From Drosophila pseudoobscura (taxonomy: Eukaryota > Arthropoda > Insecta > Diptera > Drosophilidae), in NCBI RefSeq assembly GCF_009870125.1, contig NC_046679.1, positions 20,584,001-20,648,000 on the forward strand: a stretch of 64,000 bases of DNA. Reading direction: 5' to 3'. The notes below the pieces were generated by a model. The model ran no database searches and was not told the origin of the DNA. It saw only the letters and a list, made by a program, of their open reading frames with translations. How positions within the stretch are numbered: the first letter of the stretch is position 1; every line of letters starts with the position of its first letter. Of this stretch, positions 39,182-50,480 are shown in pieces. The translations under genes were made by a program, and so were the position numbers.

Positions 39182-39830
39182 CTATGATAGGGATATCAGA
39201 AAGGCTAACTTCGGTGGCCGAAGATATATATTATGACCTATACAATACAAGAAATCTGTTCTATGGCATAGACAGAGGTCGCGCGCTACTCGGCTTCGTC
39301 TTTTCTGCTCGGCTGGGCAGCTGAGTCGGTCCCAGAACCCCACAACGTAGGATCTTTTGGTCTGAAAATGTTCAACAACGACTACACAGTCTTTGGCGAC
39401 AGTCTCCTCGCACCCTTGTGCATAAATCGAACTAAACTTCAGGGCTAGTTTTACGTTATGATCTTGAACCATCTTCTAGATTCCCCCGAGTGCTTTTCAT
39501 CAGCAAAGAGTCTCTAAAGAGGTTTTCCCAGAAAGAAAAGGTTCAAGGACAGACAGTCGTGAATCGCTTTACGGCGATCATCAATAACTATTACCCTGGT
39601 AGGGTTGAAAATGGTTTCGTCTGTGCCAAACTTATTGCTCATCTTGTAAGCCAATGTTGTGTGTGTTTTTTGGATACTTCTAATTTGGCAACTTATCAAA
39701 TACACAGTAAACAATTATCCTGGCAAGTAGCCAGAAGTAAAAGCAGAAAAGTAATGGTCCGAATGGACGTAAATCACCTCAGGTTATGGCATAATATACT
39801 TTCAGAAAGTTGGACAGAATTATAGTAATA
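39182..39830. mobile_element. Possible transposon remnant
   Basis: The block opens with AGGCTAACTTCGGTGGCCGAAG, containing a CTTCGG..CCGAAG hairpin. From memory this kind of string recurs in Drosophila LTR-element sequence. Two modest open frames of ordinary amino-acid composition follow, at 39182-39472 (-) and 39490-39825 (+), unlike the low-complexity neighbourhood. No transposase, reverse transcriptase or paired LTR can be identified, so this is tentative. Confidence 0.3.
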
Positions 39831-39834
39831 TTTA

Positions 39835-42290
39835 GATAGAAACAGCACAAAAGCAGAACAATATTCACTAGTAATAATAAGCTTCCATTCACATTATGAG
39901 GTCCCTAAAAAGAGCTCCCAAAGAACCATCTTCGGGACTGTCATTTGGCACAAACAAAATTCTCATCAGCGGCACACAATTTAGGAGGGGAATTACAGCA
40001 AATCTTTAGAGAAGGATACTCACCCAATCAAATTTCACATTTCGTTGGACACGACGGCGATTTTATTGCGATGACATGTTCTCGAATGCAGCTGCAACAG
40101 CAGTGGTGGCAGCAGTCATCAGCACTATCATCAGCAGCATCTTGAGGCACCCACCAAGCACTAGGACACAGCGTCCTCCCATCATCATCGTAAAACCAAC
40201 ACCAAAGCCTTTGTTTACAACTTAGAAGGTCGTAAATGGACGACGGACCATCATCACAATACGGTCAGGAATACGGCAATACGGGAGCGGGCCACAGAGC
40301 ATCCTTGCCGCCAGATCCCAGACGAATGAACGGTGTCGTGTCGTGTCGTCCGCCTGGTGGAGGCGTCCATTAGGGCAGCCAAGAGTATTCTGTGTGTTTC
40401 GATGGTGTTCCAGGTTCCAGCATCCAACAAAAGTGCAAGTCTCCGAAAGGTAAACCAATGGACGGCAGTGCGCAGGCGCCAAAACACAGCTTCCAACCGC
40501 CCATACCTCCCCCATGGACAAATGCATTCGCGAGGACTCCCACACATGCTGCTCCCACTGGAACGGACATCTAGAGAGCCTTTAGCCAGGACATACTGTT
40601 GCCATTTTCCGTGTGGGCCTGGGGTGGGACGTCGGTGTCGAGATGCCTCTGTGCAACACGAATTCCACCCTTAAGCCGCTCGGAGAGGCACATCCTGCGT
40701 TCCAATCGACTTTTGCAGCGGGTCTTCTCTCTCTCCGGGGGTTGGCTCTTAACCAAAGGAGAAAATCAATAAAACCCACGTCGACGTCCATGATGGTCGG
40801 TCGGTCCGTCGCTCTCTCTCTCTCTCTCTCTCTTCGCCCCCCAGCCGCTATGCCAGCGAGGCAGACAATGAAATGATGTTCCTAAGGAAGGAGGATGCAC
40901 GTGTTCTGCCATGCCATATCCCTGTAGTGCCTTGTGAGTGCGTGCGAGCGGGCAGCAACAATACCAATTACAATAAAGACAGACATTTAGTCAGGATTTC
41001 GTTTAGTAGGAGAGCAGGAGGGGGGGCCAGCCAGCAGCGACAGGACATGTGCGAAAAAGTCCAACAGCATGAAAAATATGTGGCCAAATGTAGTATTCCA
41101 CAGCCACATTTTGCCAGCCAACGGGTTTCTAATGGAAACAATTAAGTCATTAGCAAGTGTTGATTTTAGTGAGCGATGTATGGGGGTACTGGGTCTCTGT
41201 TCTGACTTGGGGTCTAGTTAAACTAATGTCCTCGGGCCGTAATGGACCCAGCCAGCCACCCTTTCTTGGGGGCGGGGGGACATGCCTCATATGGCGGCAA
41301 ACACACACCCACACACACACACGAAATAGTTGTTGCTCCTGTCGGTGGCAGACCTCTTACAAATGCCTCCGCATTTCTCTCAATTACAATGAGAACAACT
41401 TACTTTCGGGTTCACTTTTCATCTCCCGGTGCGTGTCAAGAGGTGAACTGGCTGCCATTTTTTAACCATGATTGAAGAGTTAAATGTTGTGGCACTTTGA
41501 GCGGGCTCTGTTAACTTTTTGCTAAATGACTTTTTCCCCTCTGTGTGTGTTTGGGGTCTCGGGACTCGGAGGGGAGGACCACTTGTGTGCGCTCGTTCTG
41601 GTGGGACTTTCACTGCAGGATTTAGGGACTTTTTCAAATGGTTTTGGATTGAAGATGGATAAACCTGTACTGTAGAAATTGATTAAGTGAGAACATATAT
41701 CGTTGGAGTATGATAAATATTTGTAAATAAGTATAGAATGCATTATTCTTCATTATGGGATGTTTTTGGAATTACAAACGATCAGTTTTCAACGCTATGA
41801 ATCTGCTACAATCTCAAAAAAACGCATAAATACAATCTTCTCTTCCATAAAACCGCTTGAAAGATGAACTTTCGATCTATATACCACTCTTATCTACTTT
41901 ACTCCACTAAACTCCATAATCTATAGCATTCTTTACTGTATTCCCATCCATCCAGTTACTTCCTTCCCACATTTACTCCCTTCAAAGAATCTCCAGCACC
42001 CCAGGGGCTCTCTCTCCCGCCATATAGGAAAAGACCGATTAAAATTTATCAAAGAACACTATGTACTTATACTATATATGGTATTTTTTTGTATTTGTTG
42101 TATGTATATGCAAAAAGGCATTCTTAAGGCACAAGCAGTCGAAAGATTTCAAGTGTATCCGAAAATATATGAATCTGAATGAGAGCTAATTGAATGAATC
42201 ATTAATAATATAAACAGAGGCCGCATCCGGAGCAATCCGATCCGCACAGACACAGAATTGCCGAAATAAAGTTCATTAAAGTAAAAGTTC
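39835..42290. other. Intergenic, Ama 3' side, no gene recognised
   Basis: The stretch is non-coding by eye, with a (CT)n tract near 40808-40832 and a (CA)n tract near 41300-41322. The sequence adjoining Ama (42000-42340) is AT-rich and should include the Ama 3' UTR. I could not fix its polyadenylation signal. Confidence 0.5.
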
Positions 42291-42343
42291 AAGTCTTATA
42301 TGCGTGGGAATGGGAATTCAGGCAGAGTCTGCAGACCGGACCC

Positions 42344-43333
42344 CTACGATAGGGAGGGCACTGGGATGACAGTCTGGAAGAGATGGAGCCGGGCATCGGC
42401 GTGACCCAGCTTGTTGGTGGCATTGCAGTAGTAGTCGCCAAAGTCCTCCTCGGACACGCTGGCAATGCGCAGGACTGAAGTCGTTGTCTCAAAGGATGAG
42501 GCCGTGTTGGCCACCTCGTGCTGGCGGCTCGACTGCAGTTGGACGCCATTCCGGTGCCAAACGACCGTCGGAGCGGGATAGCCCTGAACGGAGCACTCCA
42601 GTTCCACGGTGTGCGACAGCATCTGAGCGATCTTGGGACGCTGAACGGCAATCTGTGGCCGGAACTCGACCTCCACGCGGATGAGGCGACGATCGGGCTG
42701 GCCCTCACCATTCTGGGCGATGCAGTAGTAGCCACCGCGATCCATGCGGTGCACGGTTCTGATGCGGAGAGTGGGCTCGGCCAGCAGGTGCCCTCCCGCC
42801 GGCATAATGGCATTGTTCTCGCGGGCCCAGGCGATGGTGGGCTTGGGGAAACCATTGGCATGGCACGTCAGCTCCAGATTTTCTCCCTCGGTGACCAGAG
42901 CGGTCTTGGGCGTTCGCTCCGAAATCACAGGTGGTGTTTTTATCTGCAGATTCAGCTTCTTGGTGATCTTCTCCGAGGTGGAGACCAGCACCTGGCACTC
43001 GTACGGACCCATATCGTTCACCTCGATCTGTTTTATCCGGAAAGTATAAATGGCATTGCCCGCCTTGGGATCCTCCGTCACAGAGACGTTGTAGCGCTGA
43101 TCGGGCAGACTGAGCATATTCCGCATGGAGAGCATGGAGTTGGTGTCCGATTTGGCCCAGCTAACGGAGAGTTGGCCCACCTGCTCCACCGTGCAGTTGA
43201 ACTCGACGCTGTCGCCGACGCTGGCAACCACATCCTTGGTGATGTGGCTGATGACGGGGGCGCCGCTGGCTGCGGCAGCGAGGCCCACGCAGAGGCAAAG
43301 GCAGAGCCGAAGACGAAGCCGGAGATTGTTCAT
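42344..43333 (-). CDS. Ama: Amalgam, secreted three-Ig-domain adhesion protein
   Basis: Amalgam is a secreted immunoglobulin-superfamily protein that acts as a ligand for Neurotactin in cell adhesion and axon pathfinding. This uninterrupted frame encodes 329 aa. A hydrophobic signal peptide with repeated Leu and Cys residues (about 1-24) ends near ASGAP. Three Ig domains follow. The first has Cys47 in EFNCTV and the YECQV motif. The second has LTCHANGFPKP and the YYCIAQN motif. The third has LECSVQGYPAP and the YYCNATN motif. NCT and NAT are potential glycosylation sites. No transmembrane segment is visible at the C-terminus, consistent with secretion. The gene is intronless. It diverges from bcd and is the only member of this cluster segment that is neither a homeobox gene nor an apparent recent arrival. 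The dense antisense open frame over it is a codon-bias shadow. Confidence 0.95.
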   Translation of the reverse strand: MNNLRLRLRLCLCLCVGLAAAASGAPVISHITKDVVASVGDSVEFNCTVEQVGQLSVSWAKSDTNSMLSMRNMLSLPDQRYNVSVTEDPKAGNAIYTFRIKQIEVNDMGPYECQVLVSTSEKITKKLNLQIKTPPVISERTPKTALVTEGENLELTCHANGFPKPTIAWARENNAIMPAGGHLLAEPTLRIRTVHRMDRGGYYCIAQNGEGQPDRRLIRVEVEFRPQIAVQRPKIAQMLSHTVELECSVQGYPAPTVVWHRNGVQLQSSRQHEVANTASSFETTTSVLRIASVSEEDFGDYYCNATNKLGHADARLHLFQTVIPVPSLS

Positions 43334-43339
43334 GGCTGA

Positions 43340-46200
43340 TTACACACTCTCCCCGGTTTATCTTTGTTTATGTCACACGGGTTTTCTCTCTTTCTTAAAC
43401 GCGAGTTCAATGTTCAGTGCGCAACGTTCGGGATTTGAATGAAACGCTGGAGATGATGGACCCTGAGCCCGGCTCAAGTTCGGTTTTCTGCCTGCGCTTC
43501 GTCTTCGTTTATGCTGCTGCCGCGCCGACGCTGGCAGTTCGTGAGAGATAACTAGAAAGAGCGGCACCGAAAATTGTGCACTGAGAGCAAACGAAGGACG
43601 GAGAGTGTGATCGGTTTGAGGTGATTCAATTAGCTGCTGCTGCTTTTCTCTCAGTGCATTTGCCGAAGACCAAAGTCAATGACTGTTTCGGGGGATCTTA
43701 TCGCCCTTCGTCTTGTTTGTTTTTGTACTTAACATATTTATTTCTCTTTCTATCTGTTTGATGTTGGATGTTCTCTCACTTAGCAAAGGTTTATTAGGGA
43801 TGAGGTAAGGTAGTACGAGATAGGCACCTGTACATGCCATCTTTGCAAGCACAAAGAAAGCAACAGAGAGACACTCTTCTAGTGGAGTGGTACTGTCCCA
43901 CCTTATATTTATTATACCTTGCTCTTATCAATGCACTCTCGCTTGCTCGCTCTTTCTCTAATTGATTTGTTTTGCTCGATGTTGCTGGCTGGATGCCCTT
44001 TTCCCCCGATTTCTTTTATTTTTTTCCCCCACACTTCTGATGATAAGAGTGGAGCGGATTGCAGTGTCCGCGCAAGCGAAAGAGCCGCCGCGGGCAAACT
44101 GAAATTCAAATTTGTGCCGCCATTCGGCCATAAACCGTTTAGGGGTTCTTGGAAAATGTGGGAATGTTGTGCGTACACGCACACACGCACACAGGGACAG
44201 GGAATGATTTATGGCATGGCGCGCCGCCAGAATAACGGCAACAATAGCGAACTTTTCTGGAATAACCTTTCGCCTTTTTTGTTGGAAATGCCGCGCGGTC
44301 ACGATCCTGACGGTCCCCGAGAGAGAGAGAGAGAGCGAGCCAGGCTCTGTCTCTTTCGCAGGCTCTGTGCAAAGAGAGGCGCAAGCGCGAAAACTGGAAC
44401 AAAAAGGGGTGGCACAAAGCCTGGCACTGGGTGTGGGATATTTCCGCCTGGTGTTCAGCCATGCTGGGACTTTCTAGGGGAAATTTAATGCGGGAATTCC
44501 TGAAATTTAAGATGGAATTGAAAGTAAATCTTTAGAATTAAGCGATTTTCGTTTGGAAAATCGAGAATGAAAGGAAATAAAATCTTAAAAATGAAATATA
44601 AATATAAAATGGCTATAGTTTTACGATATATCAAAGATTTTACTCTCGAAGCACCAGAATCTCATTGGTATTGAAACAAATAAAGATTAAAGAATGATTT
44701 CTAAACACCATATGGCCGTCCAGCATTTCCCTACCAAAAAAACCCTTGAAAATTCCATTTAATTTCCATATTTCCCAACAGAAATAAGACATTTCCTTAA
44801 ACCAAATATGAGGCCTGATCCCAGGGTGAAGCACTGTTCTCATAGGCAATGATTGATGATGCTTCCACCGTCTGTTCACTCGCCCCTTAAGAGACACCGA
44901 CAAAAACTAGGCATTTTCATAGTTTTTGGGAAAATTAAATCAAAATCTTAAATCGTTTTCCAACGAAATGAGGTTGCAGTCGAGGGGAAAGGAAGGGCTA
45001 GATGCAGCCTGAAAATGCATCCTGCACACTGCCTCTAAACCGCTTTTTTCCTCTCGCATATCCCTGAGTGCACATTCGAATCAGATAATTGTAAATTGTG
45101 TAAAATAATAAATTTCAAGTTAACTATCTGGTGGGACCTCATAGGGCGCTTCTATTATATGTCCTTGCCACATATCCCATCTCTCTCTCTCTCTGTTGCA
45201 GCCACCAGCAGCATCATCATAATCATCTTCAGCATCAGCATCATCATCATCGTCGCTGTCGATGTCCAGGGTCCCAGGGTCCTGGACTGGGCTGCTTTAT
45301 GCACTCAAACGCAACGCTCGACTTGGCTCTCGGACCGAAAACTGGACACACACCGAAAGAGACAGGGCTATAAGCGAGAGAGAGGGAGAGACGCATATAG
45401 AAAGAGACAGAACGAACCGCTGCTGGAAACCGGGCTGTATGTTCGTTCACATTCAAGCGGATCCAAAACAGAAAATGTCAAATTTTGTAATTTATTACCC
45501 GAATCCTGTTTCTGTCAGTGACTCTTTCGGGTGTTTCGCAGAGCAAAGGGAAAGGCGGCAGGCGGCAAGCGGCAACAGAGGGACAGGAGAGGACAAGAGA
45601 GAGGCAACCAGAGGGATTCTCTGTGGCAGCACAGAGGGGAGTACACGGATCCGGGGTCTGGTCTCCGTACAACTCCTTTTGTCACACAAACTGCGTGTGA
45701 ATTTTGTGGCCCACTGTATGCGTATGCGTGTGTATATACATACGTGTGTATCCTTTGGCTTTTGGGTGGCGCGTAGTTTTGTTTGCCTTTTGGCTGGATG
45801 CCCGCTCTCTCACTCGAACACACTCTCCCACTGTCTCTGCCTATGAATTGACTTTTGTTGCCAGTTGGCAGAGCAGTGGCAGAAGTTGCAACAGAAACTA
45901 CTTGCCACATCCACAAAGCAAACACGTCAGTTATTCGGTAAATGTCATTCAAATATTTCACTTAAAAATTGACAGCGAAGTGTTACTCTAATTGTTCAGA
46001 AAAACAAGAATGTTGGATGGTACTTTCTTCTAAAATTAAAGCTTAATGACTTTTATTACTAATAAATTAATTTTTTTTGTTTTTTCTAATTTATATTAAA
46101 ACGTATTTTGTTAGCAACACAAAATTTAAACAGAATTTAAATACATCTTTGGCTATTTTGTTAGTTTTTGTTTGAATAGAATTTCAAATAGTTCGCCAAA
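43340..46200. other. Ama-bcd intergenic region, left part
   Basis: The stretch includes the Ama 5' UTR and promoter, whose start I cannot place, and GAGAG/CTCTC patches (44320-44340 and 45180-45200). A CATCATCATC run is near 45208-45252. No coding gene is recognised. Confidence 0.5.
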
Positions 46201-46264
46201 CATCTTGTAGCAATCAGCTCTCGTCACTGGGCAGTTGATTGCGCCTAACAGCACAATTTTCGGT

Positions 46265-46495
46265 ATTTTTGGTATATTTCGGTATATTTGAAAATAATCA
46301 ATAACAGCATCGATAACAATAAGTTTATAATCAATAACAGCATCGATATCAATTTTGTAATCAATAACAGCATCGATATTAATATTTTAATCAATAACAC
46401 CATCGATATTTATAACTGGAGTTCGTCAGTATATTTATGGTATATTTTTTAAATGAGACGGTATATTTCGGTATATTTCTGAGGGTCACACTGGT
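46265..46495. promoter_or_regulatory. CATCGATA tandem array with core-promoter motifs 6 and 1
   Basis: Four copies of an AATCAATAACAGCATCGATA-like unit carry CATCGATA at 46308, 46341, 46371 and 46401, with periods of 33, 30 and 30. They are flanked by copies of TTCGGTATATTT (Drosophila core-promoter motif 6) at 46278-46289 and 46467-46478. A perfect GGTCACACTG (motif 1, bound by M1BP) is at 46484-46493. CGATA clusters bind BEAF-32 and DREF, which mark insulators and housekeeping promoters. No gene follows on either side. The block lies between divergent Ama and bcd. An insulator or orphan promoter is my inference. Confidence 0.55.
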
Positions 46496-46599
46496 CTTGA
46501 CCAACATTTTTAATCCCCGTAGTTCGCTTTTGCAACATGAGTCCCATTCCATACACAAAAGTTGCTGCAACATTTACTTGAAAACCGTTTTTTGGTCAA

Positions 46600-47400
46600 A
46601 ATAAAATACTTACAAGCAATTTAAAGTTGTAATCTTGTAGAAAACGTATTCAACTATGGGATAAAGCTAAGTGGGCAAATCTATATAGCTTGAAATATAG
46701 GCAATACCCGATTCGCCGCAGTTTCGCTTTTGCAACATGCTGCTAATTCCATGCACAGATACCCTGGGGGAAATGGATGTTATAGAATTGAGAAAATGTT
46801 TGTCATCCAAGACTCCGTAGGTGTCAGGATCGAGATAAATATACACAAGATACTAATAATGTACTTGAATAGGTCTAAAGAATATCAATTTGAGAAAAGG
46901 TCTTAATAAATCACGTTTGATCTTCATATAAAATTAACAAAATAGGGTATACAAAGGCTACACGCAACATAGCGACTCTGTTTTTGGTGAACTTTTTCCA
47001 TTAAACCTTTTTTTACAATAAATGCAATAAAAGCAGGGATTAAAAACAATCCAATCTTGTAGAAAATGTATTCATCAATGGGATAAAACTATGTGGGCAT
47101 TGCTTAGAGATTTAGTTTGTCAGCATTATTCAATGGAATATCAAAATTGAGCAATATGAACGAATTTCCTTTTTCGTTTGTTTTGACTGACCTATTTCGC
47201 TACTTGTTTTTAGCTTGACTTATTTCACTAAAACCTCTTTCTACGCAAAATGCAATAAAAGCAAGTGTCTAAAATAAGCCAGTCAAGTTCAGAATAGTTT
47301 AATTAATCGGATATAGTTATGTGGGCATGGCTAAATATTCTATCTAGCCAGTAATATTCAGCGGAATATCAAAATCGAGGAATATGGTTTGCAATCCTTG
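46600..47400 (+). repeat. Degenerate direct-repeat array between Ama and bcd
   Basis: Three diverged copies of a roughly 90-base unit end in a TATGGGATAAA..TA.GTGGGCA-like segment. The GTGGGCA landmarks are at 46671, 47093 and 47321. The second and third copies also share the following GGAATATCAAAAT..AG.AATATG segment and the preceding GCAATAAAAGCA. A further pair, CGCTTTTGCAACATG, occurs near 46527 and 46725. This looks like an old tandem duplication or repeated insertion of one element. It contains no open frame of note. Confidence 0.6.
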
Positions 47401-47608
47401 ACGGAGAATGATTAACCCATTGTAAACCAAGGGGGTATTTTAATATTCCATCAAAGATATTGAAACTTGAATCATTTTATCGGAGGTGAAAGAATTCGTG
47501 TTTCTTAAGTAAAGAAGAGGATAGGATGAATAACTCACAAACACTATTATTTTCCGCCATTGACCACAAGTCGTTAAACCGTTTAAATAGAGGGGGCTTA
47601 AGTGGGAA

Positions 47609-47622
47609 TATCGATCACACTG
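47609..47622 (+). promoter_or_regulatory. bcd promoter element (DRE / motif 1-like)
   Basis: TATCGATCACACTG merges a DRE-like TATCGAT with a motif-1-like TCACACTG, about 215 bases upstream of the bcd start codon. Such TATA-less elements suit genes transcribed in the female germline. The transcription start is probably within the next 100 bases. Confidence 0.45.
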
Positions 47623-47834
47623 CGTATAACGGCACCTTGAATATGTAAATATATATGTATGCGTGATGGATCACAAAATGCTGGAAAGATAAGTCTCGAA
47701 CGTAACCGGTTACCCCAACAAATTAGGAACTATACCATTTTCCCGTTCCCAATTTCAAATTGGAAATCGGGCAATTAAAACGAGTGCTAAAGTGCTGCAA
47801 GCGTGGTGCAGGAGGAGGAGGAGTTGTGGGGAAA

Positions 47835-49666
47835 ATGGCGCAACCGCCGCCAGATCAAAATTTTTATCATCACCCTCTGCCGCACACACACACACACCCG
47901 CCGCACCCCCACCCGCATCCGCATCCCCACCATCCTCATCAACATCCGCAGCTGCAATTGCCGCCACAATTTCGGAATCCCTTTGATTTGGTAAGAATAT
48001 TTCGTTTAAAGCAAGGAAAAGCTGTTGTAATGTGTGATCCTTGATCGTGTAAAGCTTTTCGACGAGCGAACGGGGGCCATTAACTACAATTATATCCGTC
48101 CCTATCTGCCCAACCAGATGCCCAAGCCCGGTGAGTGCTGAAACACGCAGAAAACACAGAAACTGTGACATTTCTAAAGCCCATTCCCCCGCTCCACAGA
48201 GGAGCTGCCTGATTCCCTGGTGATGCGACGGCCACGACGCACTCGCACAACATTCACCAGCAGTCAGATCGCCGAGTTGGAGCAGCATTTCCTGCAGGGA
48301 CGCTACCTGACCGCACCACGACTGGCCGATCTATCGGCCAAACTGGCTTTGGGCACGGCCCAGGTGAAGATCTGGTTCAAGAATCGTCGTCGTCGACACA
48401 AAATCCAATCGGATCAGCACAAAGATCAGTCCTACGATGGCATGCCTCTGTCGCCGGGCCTCAAGACCAGCGAGGGAGACCCGCCCAGTCTGCAGAATCT
48501 CACTTTGGGCGGAGGGGCCACACCAAATGCCTTGACTCCCTCGCCCACCCCTTCGGCAACGACAGCCCACCTGGTGGAGCACTATGGTGAGACATTCAAT
48601 GCATACTACAACTACAATCATGGCCATGGCCAGGCTCAGGGCCAGCGCCATGTGGGCCACGTCCATGGACAGTATTCGGGGGCACCAGGACCCCAGAATG
48701 GAGCACAGTTCTTTCAGACACAACAGCAGCAGCAGCTCCATCAGCAGCAGCAACAGCAGCCGCCACATCACCATCAGAATCATCAGCAGCAACAGCAGCA
48801 GCACCTGCACCATCAACTGCCGCACACAAACCACGTGCCGCATCAGATGCAGGCCCAGCAACAGCAGCAGCAGCAACAGGAGCAACAACAACAGCAACAG
48901 CAACTGTATCATCATTTTGATTTCCAACAAAAGACGGCCAGTGCCTGTCGGGTGGTCAAGGACGAGCCGGAGGCCGACTACAACTTTAACAACTCGTATT
49001 ATATGCGCTCGGCCCTGTCTGGTGTTGGTGTCGCCGCCGCAGCTGCTGCTGCTGCTACAGCCGCACCCGGAACAGCATCGTCTGCCGTTGCGGCGGCGGT
49101 GTCGGCGGCGGGTGAGGTGGTGACGTCTGCCCTGTCGCCCGGCTCCGAGGTCTATGAGCCATTAACACCCAAAAATGACGAGAGTCCCAGTCTATGTGGC
49201 ATTGGCGGCCCCTGCGCCACGGCTGTCGGCGACACGGACATAGCCGACGACATGCACGATGGGACGACCAACAAGAAGACGACGACGCTGCAGGTGAGCG
49301 ATCGGATGATCTCTCTTCCGACATTCCTCCTCCACTAGATGATCCATGTTTCTTTCCATTTCCATTCACATCCCCATGTAGAACCTGGAGCCGCTAAAGA
49401 GCCATACGGTTGTGGTTGGTCTAGACAAAAGCTGTGACGATGGCAGCAGCGATGACATGAGCACAGGCATGCGGGTGCTGTCGGGTCGCGGAGCCTTTGC
49501 CAAATTTGGCAAACCATCGGCCGGACAGGCCCAACCACCGCCCCCGCCATTGGGGATGATGCATGACACGAACCAATATCAATGTACGATGGATACGATA
49601 ATGCAAGCGTATAATCCGCATCGTAATGCCGGAGGCAACACACAGTTTGCCTACTGCTTCAACTAG
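47835..49666 (+). CDS. bcd: Bicoid, maternal anterior morphogen homeodomain protein
   Basis: Bicoid forms the anterior-posterior gradient, activates gap genes such as hunchback and represses caudal mRNA translation. Exons 47835-47990, 48055-48130, 48200-49293 and 49382-49666 join to 536 aa, longer than the 494 of D. melanogaster. It begins MAQPPPDQNFYHHPLPHTHTH, followed by a His-Pro repeat. The homeodomain (about 89-148) has the diagnostic KIWFKNRRRRHK helix 3. Lys50 gives TAATCC specificity and Arg54 is needed for RNA binding. Long Gln/His opa tracts, an Ala tract (about 9 residues, after SGVGV) and the conserved C-terminus NPHR..FAYCFN follow. Extra Gln and Ala account for the added length. 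The junction PKP-EELPDSL corresponds to the shorter splice form known in D. melanogaster. The upstream AG at 48178-48179 would be out of frame. It diverges from Ama and is in tandem with zen. Confidence 0.97.
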
Positions 49667-50480
49667 TAGTATTCCCGGGGTAGATTTATATATAGACTTA
49701 AGCGAAAAACAACCATATCTGTTGTTTCCTGATTGTACAAAGACCAAATTGATTGTAGATATCTGCGCGTAGTTATTTGTAAGCCTGAATTGTAAATTTG
49801 TTCTTAGTGTTTTTATGTACTAGCCTAGTCAGCAGGCGGCACATTTCAATGATTCTTCAAGTGATACTATATATATTCCTCACTTTTATCGGCAACTTTC
49901 TCTGCCATACGTTCGTTGCTTCGTTTGTTTTTGGTTGGGTGTTCCCCCAAAAGCCCAGGGATACCCTGCTAAAACCGAACGAGGTGTTTTATTGGGCTTG
50001 AACGTATGCCAGAGAAAGTTCTTTCCCACATTTTAAGTTCCTCAAAAGCAAAGGAATCTCTGTACTGTAACAAATTTTGTCATAGCTAAAACCTGTACTT
50101 ATCGAAATGCAAAATGTTTCTCTTGGTTGGTAATCATACAAAACTGTATTATTACCAGCTAAAGATTGAACATTTAAACAATTCCGAATACGCCATGACA
50201 AAAGCGTTGGCTTGTTTCGACATTTGGACATTCTTTCTTCAAGAAATGTCAGCAAATTGTCTGCCAAGACAAACCAAACATTTGTTTCGTTCTAGGATTC
50301 TTTTACTGAATTATTTATATTATATCATATATTTATATCCTAAGTTTCCATTTGAATATCACTTCAAGTTGCATTGAAATCTGCTTAGCTTCGATTTGTA
50401 GTTTAAGAACCACGGTGCACCATTGTCATATGTTCTCTTTTATAAGCTATTTTTTGTGTGTAAAGTAATTCTTTGGGAAT
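49667..50480 (+). other. bcd 3' UTR (localisation and translational control)
   Basis: In D. melanogaster the bcd 3' UTR is about 0.8 kb and folds into stem-loops that direct Staufen- and dynein-dependent anterior localisation. The comparable region here contains self-complementary stretches, such as ATTTTAAGTTCCTC and TGAAGAA-type arms, but I have not folded it. The end position is an estimate from the D. melanogaster length. Confidence 0.45.
49721..49737 (+). promoter_or_regulatory. Nanos response element (Pumilio site) in bcd 3' UTR
   Basis: GTTGT (49721-49725) followed by ATTGTA (49732-49737) reproduces the box A/box B arrangement of the nanos response elements known in hunchback and bicoid mRNAs. 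It lies 55 bases past the stop codon, close to where the D. melanogaster bcd element sits. Pumilio, Nanos and Brat act through this motif. Confidence 0.75.

Noticed and set aside
40860-40945. CCCTGTAGTG string resembling a miR-10-type 5p arm
   Set aside because: Only about eight bases agree and no pairing arm is present nearby.
1-42000. mir-10, expected near Dfd and Scr
   Set aside because: I scanned both strands for its CCCTGTAGATCCGAATTT core and found no match. It probably lies beyond the left edge on the Scr side.
42518-43339. 273-codon open frame on + opposite Ama
   Set aside because: It is the antisense shadow of the Ama coding sequence. Its composition follows from Ama codon bias and it shows no domain.
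48331-48930. 199-codon minus-strand frame with long Leu runs
   Set aside because: It is antisense to the opa repeats of bcd exon 3.
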